Assembly (NCBI GenBank): GCA_029747585.1
Contig: JAPEVF010000578.1
Span: forward strand, 1 to 29,402
Source of the DNA: Pleurotus djamor
Taxonomy: Eukaryota; Basidiomycota; Agaricomycetes; Agaricales; Pleurotaceae
DNA length: 29,402 bases
Reading direction: 5' to 3'
The notes beneath the pieces were generated by a model. That model did not search any database and was not told the origin of the DNA. It saw only the letters and a program-made list of their open reading frames with translations. This document shows, piece after piece, positions 20,561 through 29,402 of the stretch. Position numbers and translations under genes: made by a program. Within the stretch, counting starts at the first letter, position 1; each line of letters opens with the position of its first letter.

Positions 20561-22546
20561 ATGGCCGACTCGCTCACCGTCAGCGTATCGCGAGTGCAGA
20601 GACTCCTGCGTCCACTTCGCTCGACGCTGGCTTCGTCGAGCTCGTCCTCGCAAACGACGGTCTTCAATGAAAATGCGCCCTTGCAACTCATCCCGCCTCC
20701 CGCTAAAGCAGCGGCGCTATGTACCATGAGCAAAGAGGACAGGCTGAAGGTAGTCGAACTCTCCCGCAAATTCTACAATATCCGGGATTGCTTCAGAAAT
20801 GTTGTTGCTGGCGCTTTGGGTAGACCCGATCATGTTTCGAGCGAGGTTTACGCAGTCCCCTCTTTGGCTAGTATCTGTGCCAAGCGCATGGGTGAGTGTA
20901 TCAATCAACACATTGGCCAACTTCGTGCCGACGCCGACGCCGAGGGAAAGGAAATCGAGGAATCAAACCTGCTCGAAGCCGCTGAGGAGTTGCTCGACGC
21001 CATTCCCTCTCACCATCGTCGATGGGCCATGATCGGTCATGCTCTCGATGAAGTCCTCGCCTCTGCTCCCGGTCATTCCACCTTAATTACATTGCTACTG
21101 GAAGTCTGCCTCTCCCACAAACTCCCGGTCGAGTCAGCCATACTTCTCCGTATGCTTCTTGTCACCGTATGTCATCCATTGTCAGCCTCGGACCCAGCCC
21201 CGATGATGGCACACCCATCGCACTCTACATACCTTGGCGATCTCCTTGCAACTTGGACAGAGGCCTCCTTCGCCCCTTCACAGTTCATCGACATCCTCAC
21301 TGAGTGTTTCTCTGACCCGCGACACTCCCGTGTGTGGTCATCCAAAGCCGTCATTCGACTTTCAGGCTTCCTCAGATCACAATCATCGACTTTCCACTTG
21401 TTTCTACGACTCGTACATGGCTGTATGACATGCCTTCATAATTCTACTGTCGTCACTGCAAATGAACATGAACTGGCTGAAAACGAGGACGCTCCCTTGA
21501 TGAGCGAGCTTCTGATAGGACAGTTAACTGCATGGTTAGTGTCTGCCACCGACCACATCCTAAGAGGTCATTCTGACACGGACTCGTCCCAATTGGACGC
21601 TTTCGAGATCCTCCAATTAGCGCACTTCGAGGGATTCAGACCCATAATCGGAAGCACGCGCCTCTCTGGGCCTTTCCTCTCATTTGCTACCGTATGTCTG
21701 GACTTGGACACTTGCGCCGGTGCTTCCGCCGCGTTGATGGAAGGCGTGGATCCCAGAACTCAGACTTACGACTCCTTGGTCATCAGTCTCTTCAACATCC
21801 TCTCGAATCCTTCTTATGACGTTTCTGATCTACGAGCGTTCCTGTCGAGTTTGGAGAAGTACGCTGGCTTACTTCAATCCGCGCAATATCCCAGATTAGA
21901 AGCTTCTCTGTGGGCTTGTGCCCTCCGACACTTCGACCCAATTCGGTCCGCTCGAGATCCCGACACTGTACATGAAGCGGCGCAAATCAGGATGAAACTG
22001 ATTGCCAATGTGGAGGCTTCGGAAAGACGCTGCTTCGCACCCACTCCATCTAAACCTCGTCGATTCGATCCTACAATCCAGTCACCCAACAGCGGCCTCA
22101 AGTTCGTTTGGGAATCGTCCTTGGATTGCTGGTTGCGTAGACAAACACCCCAGGTTCCTCGTGTTAAGCGGCGGAAGGTCGAAGAATCCCCACTCAAGCG
22201 AGCATTGACGCGTTCAATCCGACATAATCGACATATCTCAATGCAAGCCAATGCATCCTGCCCACCTAGGTTTTCATTATCAAGCGGGCCACCAGACACG
22301 AGCAACCGGAGGGTGTCCTTTCCGTGTGCTTTACCAGAATTCGCCTCCCTTCTCTCCAATGCTCTTTCATGTCGCACTTCTCTCCGCGAGAAAGAAAACC
22401 CTCAGAATTCTTACGTTCATCCTCCACCAATCTCCCAATGCAACTCTACCAAAGGTGTTCCTCGTATGCGGCTTTACTCCCCTCCATCATCCCCAGTCCA
22501 TGCACCTTCTTCCGACGATGCACTCGATTTATTTTCATACCGCTGA
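20561..22546 (+). CDS. Unrecognised intronless 661-aa protein, helical, with a nuclear-localisation-like motif
   Basis: A single open frame of 662 codons begins at ATG 20561 (CCACGCC context). I do not recognise a family. The first 60 residues are Ser-rich and low-complexity. From about residue 55 to 460 the sequence is Leu-rich and predicted by eye to be mostly helical, with many short amphipathic segments (EAAEELLDAIPSHHRRW, HSTLITLLLEVCLSHKLPV, SQFIDILTECFSDP). It resembles a helical-repeat scaffold, which is inference only. The last 150 residues are basic and Ser/Pro-rich. They include a Trp-rich patch (FVWESSLDCWLRRQTP) and RVKRRKV at 534-540, a plausible monopartite nuclear localisation signal, then a C-terminal LYSPPSSPVHAPSSDDALDL. 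No membrane segment or signal peptide is seen. Absence of introns over 2 kb is notable beside intron-rich neighbours. Codon use looks normal for the block. It shares its upstream region with QNG1. Confidence 0.85.
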   Translation: MADSLTVSVSRVQRLLRPLRSTLASSSSSSQTTVFNENAPLQLIPPPAKAAALCTMSKEDRLKVVELSRKFYNIRDCFRNVVAGALGRPDHVSSEVYAVPSLASICAKRMGECINQHIGQLRADADAEGKEIEESNLLEAAEELLDAIPSHHRRWAMIGHALDEVLASAPGHSTLITLLLEVCLSHKLPVESAILLRMLLVTVCHPLSASDPAPMMAHPSHSTYLGDLLATWTEASFAPSQFIDILTECFSDPRHSRVWSSKAVIRLSGFLRSQSSTFHLFLRLVHGCMTCLHNSTVVTANEHELAENEDAPLMSELLIGQLTAWLVSATDHILRGHSDTDSSQLDAFEILQLAHFEGFRPIIGSTRLSGPFLSFATVCLDLDTCAGASAALMEGVDPRTQTYDSLVISLFNILSNPSYDVSDLRAFLSSLEKYAGLLQSAQYPRLEASLWACALRHFDPIRSARDPDTVHEAAQIRMKLIANVEASERRCFAPTPSKPRRFDPTIQSPNSGLKFVWESSLDCWLRRQTPQVPRVKRRKVEESPLKRALTRSIRHNRHISMQANASCPPRFSLSSGPPDTSNRRVSFPCALPEFASLLSNALSCRTSLREKENPQNSYVHPPPISQCNSTKGVPRMRLYSPPSSPVHAPSSDDALDLFSYR

Positions 22547-22744
22547 TGTTTTAACATTTACATTATATTTCGTTTATATCACCTTCAGACCTACATAGAG
22601 AACTTCACATACTGTATCATAGTCACCCGCACTTGCATTTCTACTTCAATGGCTTTGGCACTTCGCATCATATCAGATAAGATCGAAGACCACGCTCGCG
22701 CTCCTTGTGCCTGTGCGTGCTGCTTGGCTTGGTTCGATACCACC

Positions 22745-23044
22745 ATGTCGAAGAAGGCCAAAGATGTCAAAGCTTTCCCTATCAGTGATACTCTACGCGA
22801 CCTTGCTCTCCTGCGTGCATCCGACGTCGATTTGTCCACGCTAGTTACACCTCAATCGTCTGCGTCTGCAGGCCCCGTCGACGAGGCGACCAAGAAAGCA
22901 GTTGACCTATCATATACTTACGTCGCGGAGACAAGGAAAACGGTCGCTATCAACAATAAGGGCAATGTAGACGTCCTTGGGGAGGAAATTGAGGGCTTAA
23001 GAGGGAAGCTTGACGAGGTTTCGGAGGGATTAGCATCATGCTAG
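22745..23044 (+). CDS. Small conserved-looking 99-aa protein, partly coiled-coil
   Basis: The frame is open from 22649, but I place the start at ATG 22745. It has a CACC context, and the 32 preceding residues (Cys/Ala-rich) look non-coding. The product is 99 aa: a Lys-rich start (SKKAKDVKAFPISDTLRDLA), a Ser-rich linker, then two helical stretches (EATKKAVDLSYTYVAETRK and VLGEEIEGLRGKLDEVSEGL), the second with heptad-like spacing. Such size and layout occur in small coiled-coil subunits of adaptor or tethering complexes (for example BLOC-1-type proteins), but I see no motif that fixes the identity. No intron is needed. It lies 198 bp downstream of the 661-aa gene on the same strand and converges with the ABC transporter gene. 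Confidence 0.7.
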   Translation: MSKKAKDVKAFPISDTLRDLALLRASDVDLSTLVTPQSSASAGPVDEATKKAVDLSYTYVAETRKTVAINNKGNVDVLGEEIEGLRGKLDEVSEGLASC

Positions 23045-23431
23045 CCAAGTCGTGAGTGTCACATCCTCCCAGGTTTGGACGTCAACTCAAATCCTCTGAC
23101 ACAAGTGGCAATGGTCTTCAATTGCGTTGTCACTGCGTAGTCACACGCAACCAAACCCAAAGCAAATGGCATCAGACCGTGTTGAATAGGTAGACTATGG
23201 AGAATACTAGCACAACGAGAAATAAATGCGACACAACAGAGTGGATAAAGGCTGAAGACTATGCTGATGAGTACAAGCGATGAATGAGCTAAGCAAAAGG
23301 TATCTAACAAGGGAATTGTGCAAATGATGTGAGCAAGCATATGGTGAGCGTCAATAGAGTAGTCGTGGAATGGGTCGTGGACAGGTAGTAAAAGTCGTCG
23401 TGAATGTTGACAAACGTGAAGGTGAGCACTT
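23045..23431. other. Convergent intergenic region
   Basis: This is the 3' flank shared by the plus-strand 99-aa gene and the minus-strand ABC transporter gene. Short open frames on both strands lack support. No distinct terminator or repeat is visible. Confidence 0.6.
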
Positions 23432-26400
23432 TCACATCATGCTCTTGCGTCTCTTCTCCTTCTTCTCTTTCTTCTTCTTCTTATCATCTCCAGAAACGCT
23501 TCCTGCCGGGCTGTCGTTGGAAGTGCCCTCCAATGCGCGACTCTCGTCTTTGTCTTTACTAGAGTCGCCGCGCTTGAGACCGGGGATCATGGAGATTGAG
23601 GAGGTTGAACCAGTTCTGCGAGTGGTGATGGATATTCTTCGTGCAAGTCTTTGGAAGTTCTGAGCAGCGTTCAATTTGCGTTTCGGCTCGCCATCGACAT
23701 CTGGGGTACCAGTGCGAGGAGGCGTATTGACATGAGATTCAAAGGTGACACCAGGTGCTTGAGGGGGAGACGCAGCTTCGTCACGTTGTGAGGCAGCGTC
23801 ATCTGAAGTGGGGAAGGCAACAGGCGCAGGGGTATCAACTGAGGGGCGAACAGAAATGTTATCGGGTGTTTCAGATGAGGGGAATGCAATCGGTGCTTCG
23901 ACAGCCGCAGCCGGAGCCGCTTCAGATGTCTCGGGGGCTGGAGCTTCGAGGTGTACAGAGGCTGGCTTCTGGCTGGTGGAATCGGGTTCGGCGTCGGCGA
24001 AGGGATCTACGGCCTTGACAGAGGGGGCTGCTTCTTGTGGGGGAAGGCTTGCATTGTCTACGTGTGGGGAATAGGCAGACATACTCTTGCGTCCGTCTTG
24101 ATAGGCTTGTTCATCAGTGGAGGAAACCTGGTCTGCCCACATCGAGGCAAAGATACCATCCATCGCCAACAACTCTTTGTGAGAACCTTGTTCTACAATC
24201 TGACCATCTCGCAAGACAAGGATCCTAAAAGAGACTCAGCATTGAAGATACATCACAATACTGTAGAACTCACAAATCAGCAGAGGCGATAGTCTGCGAA
24301 AAAATACACGTTAGCAACAGCATTGCGGTGCTAATGAAGAATACGCACTGAAAGACGATGGGCAATCGACAGAGATGATCGCCCCTTCACCAAGTTTTGG
24401 AGAGCATTTTGGATATCTTTTTCTGTCGAAGTATCCAAGGCACTGGAAGGGGATTAGTCAATGAACCTCAACAAAAGGGTGATCAGCTAACTTACCTGGT
24501 CGCCTCATCCAACAAGAGGACTGGAGGGTTCTTAAGCAGAGTACGAGCAATAGCAACACGCTGCTTTTCGCCACCACTCAAACGTACTCCTCGCTCGCCA
24601 ACCTGAGTATCATAGCCATCCGGGAAAGACAGAATGCGGTCATGCATTTGAGCGGACCGAGCAGCGGCTTCAATCTCTTCGCTTGAAGCACCGAACTTGC
24701 CATATCTACCGACCTCGATCAGGCGACGTTCAAATCAAAGAGGTAAGTGATTCCCATACCCAATATTATATGCAACGGTGGCATTGAAAAGGACAGGGTC
24801 TTGGGGAACAACGCCGATGGCCTTCCTCAAGCTGGCTTGGGTGACATCTCGAATATCTTGACCATCAATCAAGATTCGACCTTGGCCTTCTTGGAGGTCG
24901 TAGAACCTATAGAGCAAGCGAAGAATAGTCGACTTTCCGGAACCAGATTCGCCTACGAGTGCCACTGAGGACCCCTTCGGCACCTTGAAAGAGACACCGC
25001 GGAGGGCATTGCTGTGGTCATCATAAGAGAAACTGACATTCTCTGCTTGGAGGTCAACACCGTCTAAGGCGTAGTAGCATGATGGTACATACCGAACTCA
25101 ATTTCACCATCCTCAACAATGAGATCAGGGGCATTCGGACGATCGTTGATGTCGGTAGGCTCATTCAAAAGCTGCAACAGCCTTTCGGTGTCGACCAACG
25201 ACTGGTTCATGGAGCGATAGGTGTAGCCAAGCTGGGTCAATGGCGTGTAAAGCTAGAAGACGAATCAGTGTGAGGTCAAGAGAGAAGGCATAGAGAAACA
25301 TTACCTGAGCGAGGTAGGTGATGAAGATGATGAAATCGGCGAGGTCTGCTTCACCCCTTGTAACGTGGAGGGCAACAATCATAGAACCGACGAGGAGACC
25401 AACGGTCTACAAGATGACATGAGCAAAGAAGGCATACATAGCAAGCATGGGCCATACAATTATGAGGTTCTGAACCAAGTTCAAAAGGTTCAAAGCAACT
25501 AAGAGCCGGAAGTTAGCTGAGCGTTCGAAGGAAAGGAATCATGAATGAACACTCACGGATTACTCTGATCTCTAACGTCTGGTACTGGGCCAGGGCATCA
25601 CGGTATCGAGCGCCTTCATGTTCCTCACCGTTGAAGTACTTGACAGTCTCGTAGTTCAGGAGGCAATCAGTATGGATTCCACGGGTGACCTTAAAAAATG
25701 CTTAGCCGAGGACGAGTCTAAAAAGAGCTGTGGCTTACGACGTCGCGATTGTTCATTTCACGCCTCAACTTCGTGCGCCATTGAGTGAGCACGATACTGG
25801 CCGTGACTAGTGAAGCCAGACAATCAGATTCGAGGATCGACGAACATAAGAATCAACGCACTGTAGGACGCCATCACGAAGAATATCATGATACTCAGAG
25901 TCCAATCGAACTGGATGCAGAAGTAGACAAGAGCCACGATAATATCAATGAAGATGGGTATGATATTGAAGAGGATGAGCTACACCAAAAGTTGAGCCGA
26001 GTGATTCCAATAATCATATCGCACAAGCGTACCTCGAGAGTATGATTGATAGCGGCACCACGGTCCAAGATGCGAAGAATCTCGCCAGTCTTACGACGAG
26101 TGTGGAAAGCGTAAGACAAATTGAGGAGATGGTCAAACGACAACTGTGACATCTCTGCAAATCGACATTGGTTTCAACTGAATGTGTCATGAGCGAAAGC
26201 AGCACCCACCTCGATCGGAATATTGCATCACGGGAGCCCAGATTGCCTGCGGGGAAATGGGGAGTTAGACTCATTGCCGAAGTCGTGAAGCGAGAACATA
26301 CGTCACGGAGCGCAGCCAAACCGCCACTTCCTTGGAGGAAACGGAGGGCGACGTAAGAGAGCAAGTAGAACCATGGAGAATCGCCATGTTGGAACGCGCC

Positions 26401-27595
26401 CACTACATGTCCAAGCGTCCAGGGGACCAGGAAAACCACAACACGACCTATAAGCAACAGAACTATGCACATTATCTGACGGTCACATGAGAGATGATAA
26501 TCGTGATGGTTAAGACAAAAACGCGACCCACAGCAAGCCCTTGCAGCGGACGGCTCTTAGAAGGCCAGAGATAAGGCGAAAGTCGGCGAATGCGTCTCCA
26601 GATCTCGGACCAAGATGGGTCCAGCGCAATGTCGGATTTCCCCTCAGGCTACATTCGATCATTAGTGATGTCCGCTGCGGATTCCAATCACAACGCACCT
26701 TCGCCTCGCGTGTTGGAACAGGAGTAGTAGCTCGGGTGGTGGGAGTGGAGCGATGCAAGGTAGTGTTCGTGCGGGGGGCGCGGACAAAAGTACCGTATTT
26801 GCTCGCATCTCCCGCAAGACCAGAGACATGGGAGAGGCCATTCGAGGCATGTGCGCCTGCGTCGGGGGGGAGGAGGTAGGAAGAGACGGTAGGCACCTCT
26901 TCGACCTCGTCATCAGGAGCGATATTGGTGTATACAATGTGAGGAGAAAGCAGGGCATATAATAACGGACAAAGGAGAAGCACACGGAATGCGGGAAAGG
27001 CGAAATGCAGTAAATCTTCAAGGGGGAGATTGAACCTGGATGGAGGTGAATGAGGACCGTCTGTGTCATCGCGAATTAGCAAACAGTGAGTAATATAGGT
27101 AAAATAGTCGTGTGACTCACGTTCTTGAACAGCTTTGAGGTGAAGTCCAAAGAGGATGACCACCGCAATGTCCAGTACCAATGAGAATGCGATGGCACCC
27201 TTGATCCGCTTGAAGAACCAGACTTCGACGCCTGCGACGTCCTTCCAAGCTCCCAGGGCGGCCAGCCCAGCGAAAGAAGCCAGTCCGATGACCGCGTTCA
27301 GCTCAATGCCAGTATGCAATGGCCATTCCTTGGTAATGACCGCTTGGACGACAAAAGTCAAACCATCAAGGAAAAAAGTAAGGGCAGACAAAGAAAGGAA
27401 AGAAAGGATGATTGCTCGACGAGGGACGCGGTTTGCGACCACGACCGACGTGATTGGAGACGGTTCAGAGGGTTGTGGAGGACGACTTGTGACTATAGAT
27501 AGAGTCGCAATGAGGATGATGGAAGGAGACAGGATTCGTAAGAGAAACAAGGCAAAGGGGATGCCAGGCAAGGTCGTCATCGTCGCCTCAGTCAT
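23432..27595 (-). CDS. HMT1: HMT1/ABCB6-type ABC half-transporter, at least 1102 aa, 17 exons
   Basis: An ABCB-family half-transporter. HMT1-type members sit in vacuolar membranes and move glutathione- or phytochelatin-linked metals. Exons run 27595-27121, 27060-26699, 26648-26532, 26475-26302, 26246-26210, 26154-26033, 25979-25862, 25806-25739, 25689-25557, 25498-25458, 25406-25305, 25252-25093, 25042-24760, 24705-24496, 24442-24349, 24293-24274 and 24224-23432. All phases agree. About five hydrophobic segments in the first 250 residues form a TMD0, which favours HMT1 over mitochondrial Atm1. The core domain follows, with [33 protein letters not shown] and [20 protein letters not shown]. ATPase motifs: Walker [10 protein letters not shown] (about 667-675), Q-loop VPQDPVLFN, signature LSGGEKQR (773-780), Walker B LLLDE (794-798) and H-loop AHRLS. 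A tail of about 230 residues rich in Ala/Pro/Ser/Glu ends in a Lys-rich [16 protein letters not shown]. The true start is uncertain (see 27596-28061). Confidence 0.93.
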
Positions 27596-28061
27596 CCTGG
27601 TCGTCGCCGTCGTCGTCGTCAATGTCGGAGATGGTGGCAAGGAGCAAACCTGCGGCGAAGTTGAAGGAACCAAGCCCGAAAATCCTTATGTTGGTGACAT
27701 CAATGTAACGCGTGACCCCACGAGGCCGTGACAAACACGAGGCTTGCAGTGCCAAGAATGGAAGCTAAAATGGATCTTCATCACCAGTTGCCACCTTTGG
27801 CCTGTTATCTTCCTATCATCGTGCCTCGAGGCTCTCGTTCTCTATGCCTCCGAACAGTCCATGATAAGCAGGAAAGAGCGTTTGTATCTCTCGTTGGACA
27901 ATGGCTGGGGCCTAAATTACATAAAGTGTACAATTAAAGTGGGTCTGCTTGCATCATACATCAAAGACTAATTTCGCGAAAGATAGACATGTTGTGTAAA
28001 AGAAAGTTTTTTANTNAAAAAGCGTCGCCCTTGCTCGGCTCTGCAAGCCGGTGCGCATGCA
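27596..28061 (-). other. Upstream part of the ABC transporter gene with unresolved N-terminal exons
   Basis: Upstream of ATG 27595, three minus-strand frames carry plausible peptide. SSILGTASLVFVTASW lies in one frame at about 27750-27705. VTRYIDVTNIRIFGLGSFNF, followed by GLLLATISDIDDDD, lies in a second and runs into a stop at about 27590. The frame of the ABC gene itself also stays open to about 27673 without an ATG before 27595. A possible first exon is ATG GAC T near 27850, spliced through TTTTAG at about 27756 to the first peptide. No GT donor lies between the GAC repeat and the ABC frame, so either an indel in the GAC run or an unseen splice is needed. The remainder, towards 28061, is AT-rich with two N bases (28014, 28016) beside a poly-T run. 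Confidence 0.4.
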
Positions 28062-29402
28062 TCACCGGTAGTCAGATGCATACCCATCAGAGGAGCCACG
28101 GCTCCTTCTCCGGTGACGATGCTTCCTCCGACTGGGTTGAAGAATCACTGTAGTTCCGGCCTGAGGTTGCCCCATCATGGGCTGCTGCATCATATACGGC
28201 TGTTGTCCATAACCAGCGGAGGGGTTCATCATCATGCCACCATACCCAGGTGCGGGATAGCCACCAGCGGGATAGCCACCTGGAGGATAACTACCTGGAG
28301 GATAGTTCCCAGGAGGGTAACCTGGGCCTGCTCCCAAGCTGCTTCCAGCGAAGCCACCGACGCCGTACTGCATGGTGGCATTCTCAGGCGACGGGTAAGG
28401 GCTCGAGTAACCACCACCACCATAAGGTCCTGCGCTCCCTGGATATCCAGCAGCGGGCATACCGTACGCAGAGCCCGGTGCGCTAGGGTAGGGCATCCCC
28501 GGGCCCATCCCTCCCACAGGAGGAACGTTGATGATCGTCGGAGAACCCCCGGGTCTCGAGAGCGAGCGGTGACGCGAGCGTGAACGGCCATATCGCCGAG
28601 GGTAGAGAAGACGGTCATCCATTGCATATGGGTCCCCGACCGACGATCCAGAGAAGGAACCCATACGCGAACGGGGCCTTGCTCGATCTAGTTCCATTTC
28701 ATCGCGACTCTGGTCGAGGCAGTTGAGAACCAGTATGTGAAGGAGAAGAGCAATAAACACACCTCGTAGAATATCACTGACGCTGTTGCGGCCGCTGCAT
28801 CAGATACTTCCATACGAGCGTACGAATCCATCGGTCGCCGTGTGATCACTGGCTGCTGCGCAAGTCTTGCCGCTAACAGGAAATGAGGCAGATGACCGAG
28901 GTGACCACTACTAAATGCTTACCTTCTGCTACAGCAAGGCCAATCAGCCCTTCGCGCTGTCTTTCCAAGTCCCCACTAAGGGGTTCGTATATGGAGGTGT
29001 TATGAATCCAAGTACGGTACGCTTCGTATGCCGCAGCGTGTCCGATTTCCGATGGTGATAACGGCTCGCCATTGTTGTACCCTCCATACACGCGACGATG
29101 CCAATACCGTGCTTCATTTAGACCGACACCCCACTCATCCATACCTGGGGTATAATTTCGGACCCTGCCCCAAGCATGATCGAAAAGCGATCTGTTGGAA
29201 TCAGGTTTATGAGATGGTTCTTGAGATATATACATGGAATTAGATTTTTTAAGGATAGATTTGGGAGGGGAGTCAGAAGAAGGGTGGGGAGGGACGGGGG
29301 TGTTTGTGGACGAGCGTGGACGGGAAGTATGGGTGGTTTGGTGGGAATGGGCAGCAGGAGGTGGGGGATCGGAGGGGGCATGATAAGACGAACGAGAAGC
29401 GA
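28062..29402 (-). CDS. Gly/Tyr/Pro-rich protein with conserved N-terminal domain, truncated by the window edge
   Basis: Exons are 29402-28923 (partial; the first two bases complete a codon outside), 28872-28763 and 28709-28062, joined by 50- and 53-nt introns in phase. At least 411 residues are visible. The first part is Pro/Ser-rich (PPKSILKKSNSM), then comes a conserved-looking domain: SLFDHAWGRVRNYTPGMDEW, NEARYWHRRVYGGYNNGEPL, SPSEIGHAAAYEAYRTWIHN and ERQREGLIGLAVAEAARL. Exon 3 holds an Arg/Ser stretch (RRYGRSRSRHRSLSRPGG) and then a Gly/Pro/Tyr-rich half with repeats of the form GxYPPG (about seven between 28240 and 28330 in window positions). It ends with a basic tail, RRKHRHRRRSRGSSDGYASD. 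I do not recognise a named family. The composition suggests a disordered, self-associating C-terminus attached to a folded N-terminal domain. No membrane segment is seen. The start codon lies beyond the right edge. Confidence 0.85.

Noticed and set aside
27156..27731. 191-residue plus frame opposite the ABC transporter N-terminus
   Set aside because: Antisense shadow of the hydrophobic N-terminal domain; no independent support.
29118..29381. Pro/Leu-rich minus frame at the right edge
   Set aside because: Out of frame with the Pro/Ser-rich exon, which continues in phase into conserved sequence.
1..29402. tRNA, rRNA or CRISPR arrays
   Set aside because: No cloverleaf-like segment, rRNA-like stretch or regularly spaced repeat-spacer pattern was seen; the CCAGTGGA arrays lack unique equal-length spacers.

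Overview
The window looks like nuclear DNA of a filamentous basidiomycete, most likely an Agaricomycete. The evidence is intron-dense genes with introns of about 44 to 70 nt, proteins of clearly fungal type (eIF2B beta, a long NAD kinase, a queuosine-salvage enzyme, an HMT1-type ABC transporter), and a repeat-rich block beside a compact gene block. No prokaryotic features, RNA genes or CRISPR arrays were recognised. All exon models were built by eye from reading frame, splice sites and family resemblance.

Left part (1 to about 14,440): a gene-poor, repeat-rich island. Only one gene looks intact, a small conserved-looking protein at 397-1121. The rest is dominated by one transposon-like family. 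Its copies carry a terminal motif resembling TGATCCATCACAAGTCC and many sub-terminal copies of the 8-mer CCAGTGGA / TCCACTGG. The clearest copy is 3122-5374, with a probable short derivative at 5464-6113 and partial copies near 1457, 8312 and 10590-10905. Two copies (4269-4868 minus, 9822-10553 plus) hold decayed multi-exon genes sharing an Ala/Lys/Glu-rich C-terminus. A 316-bp inverted duplication (1-316 and 5380-5695) brackets the 397-1121 gene. A separate element at 11212-12740 has 133-bp terminal inverted repeats and TA target duplications, which suggests the Tc1/mariner/pogo superfamily.

Right part (14,441 to 29,402): a dense housekeeping block. On the minus strand lie, in tandem, QNG1 (20484 to 19084), NAD kinase (18805 to 15889) and eIF2B beta (15699 to 14441). 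QNG1 is divergent from an unrecognised intronless 661-aa gene (20561-22546), with only 76 bp between start codons. A 99-aa gene (22745-23044) follows in the same direction. It converges on a 17-exon minus-strand ABC transporter of HMT1/ABCB6 type (27595 to 23432, N-terminus unsure). The window ends inside a minus-strand gene for a Gly/Tyr/Pro-rich protein (28062-29402).

The genes do not form an operon or pathway; they are independent cell functions (translation initiation, NADP synthesis, queuine recycling, membrane transport) kept close together. The most unusual content is the CCAGTGGA-array transposon family, which I cannot place in a named superfamily.
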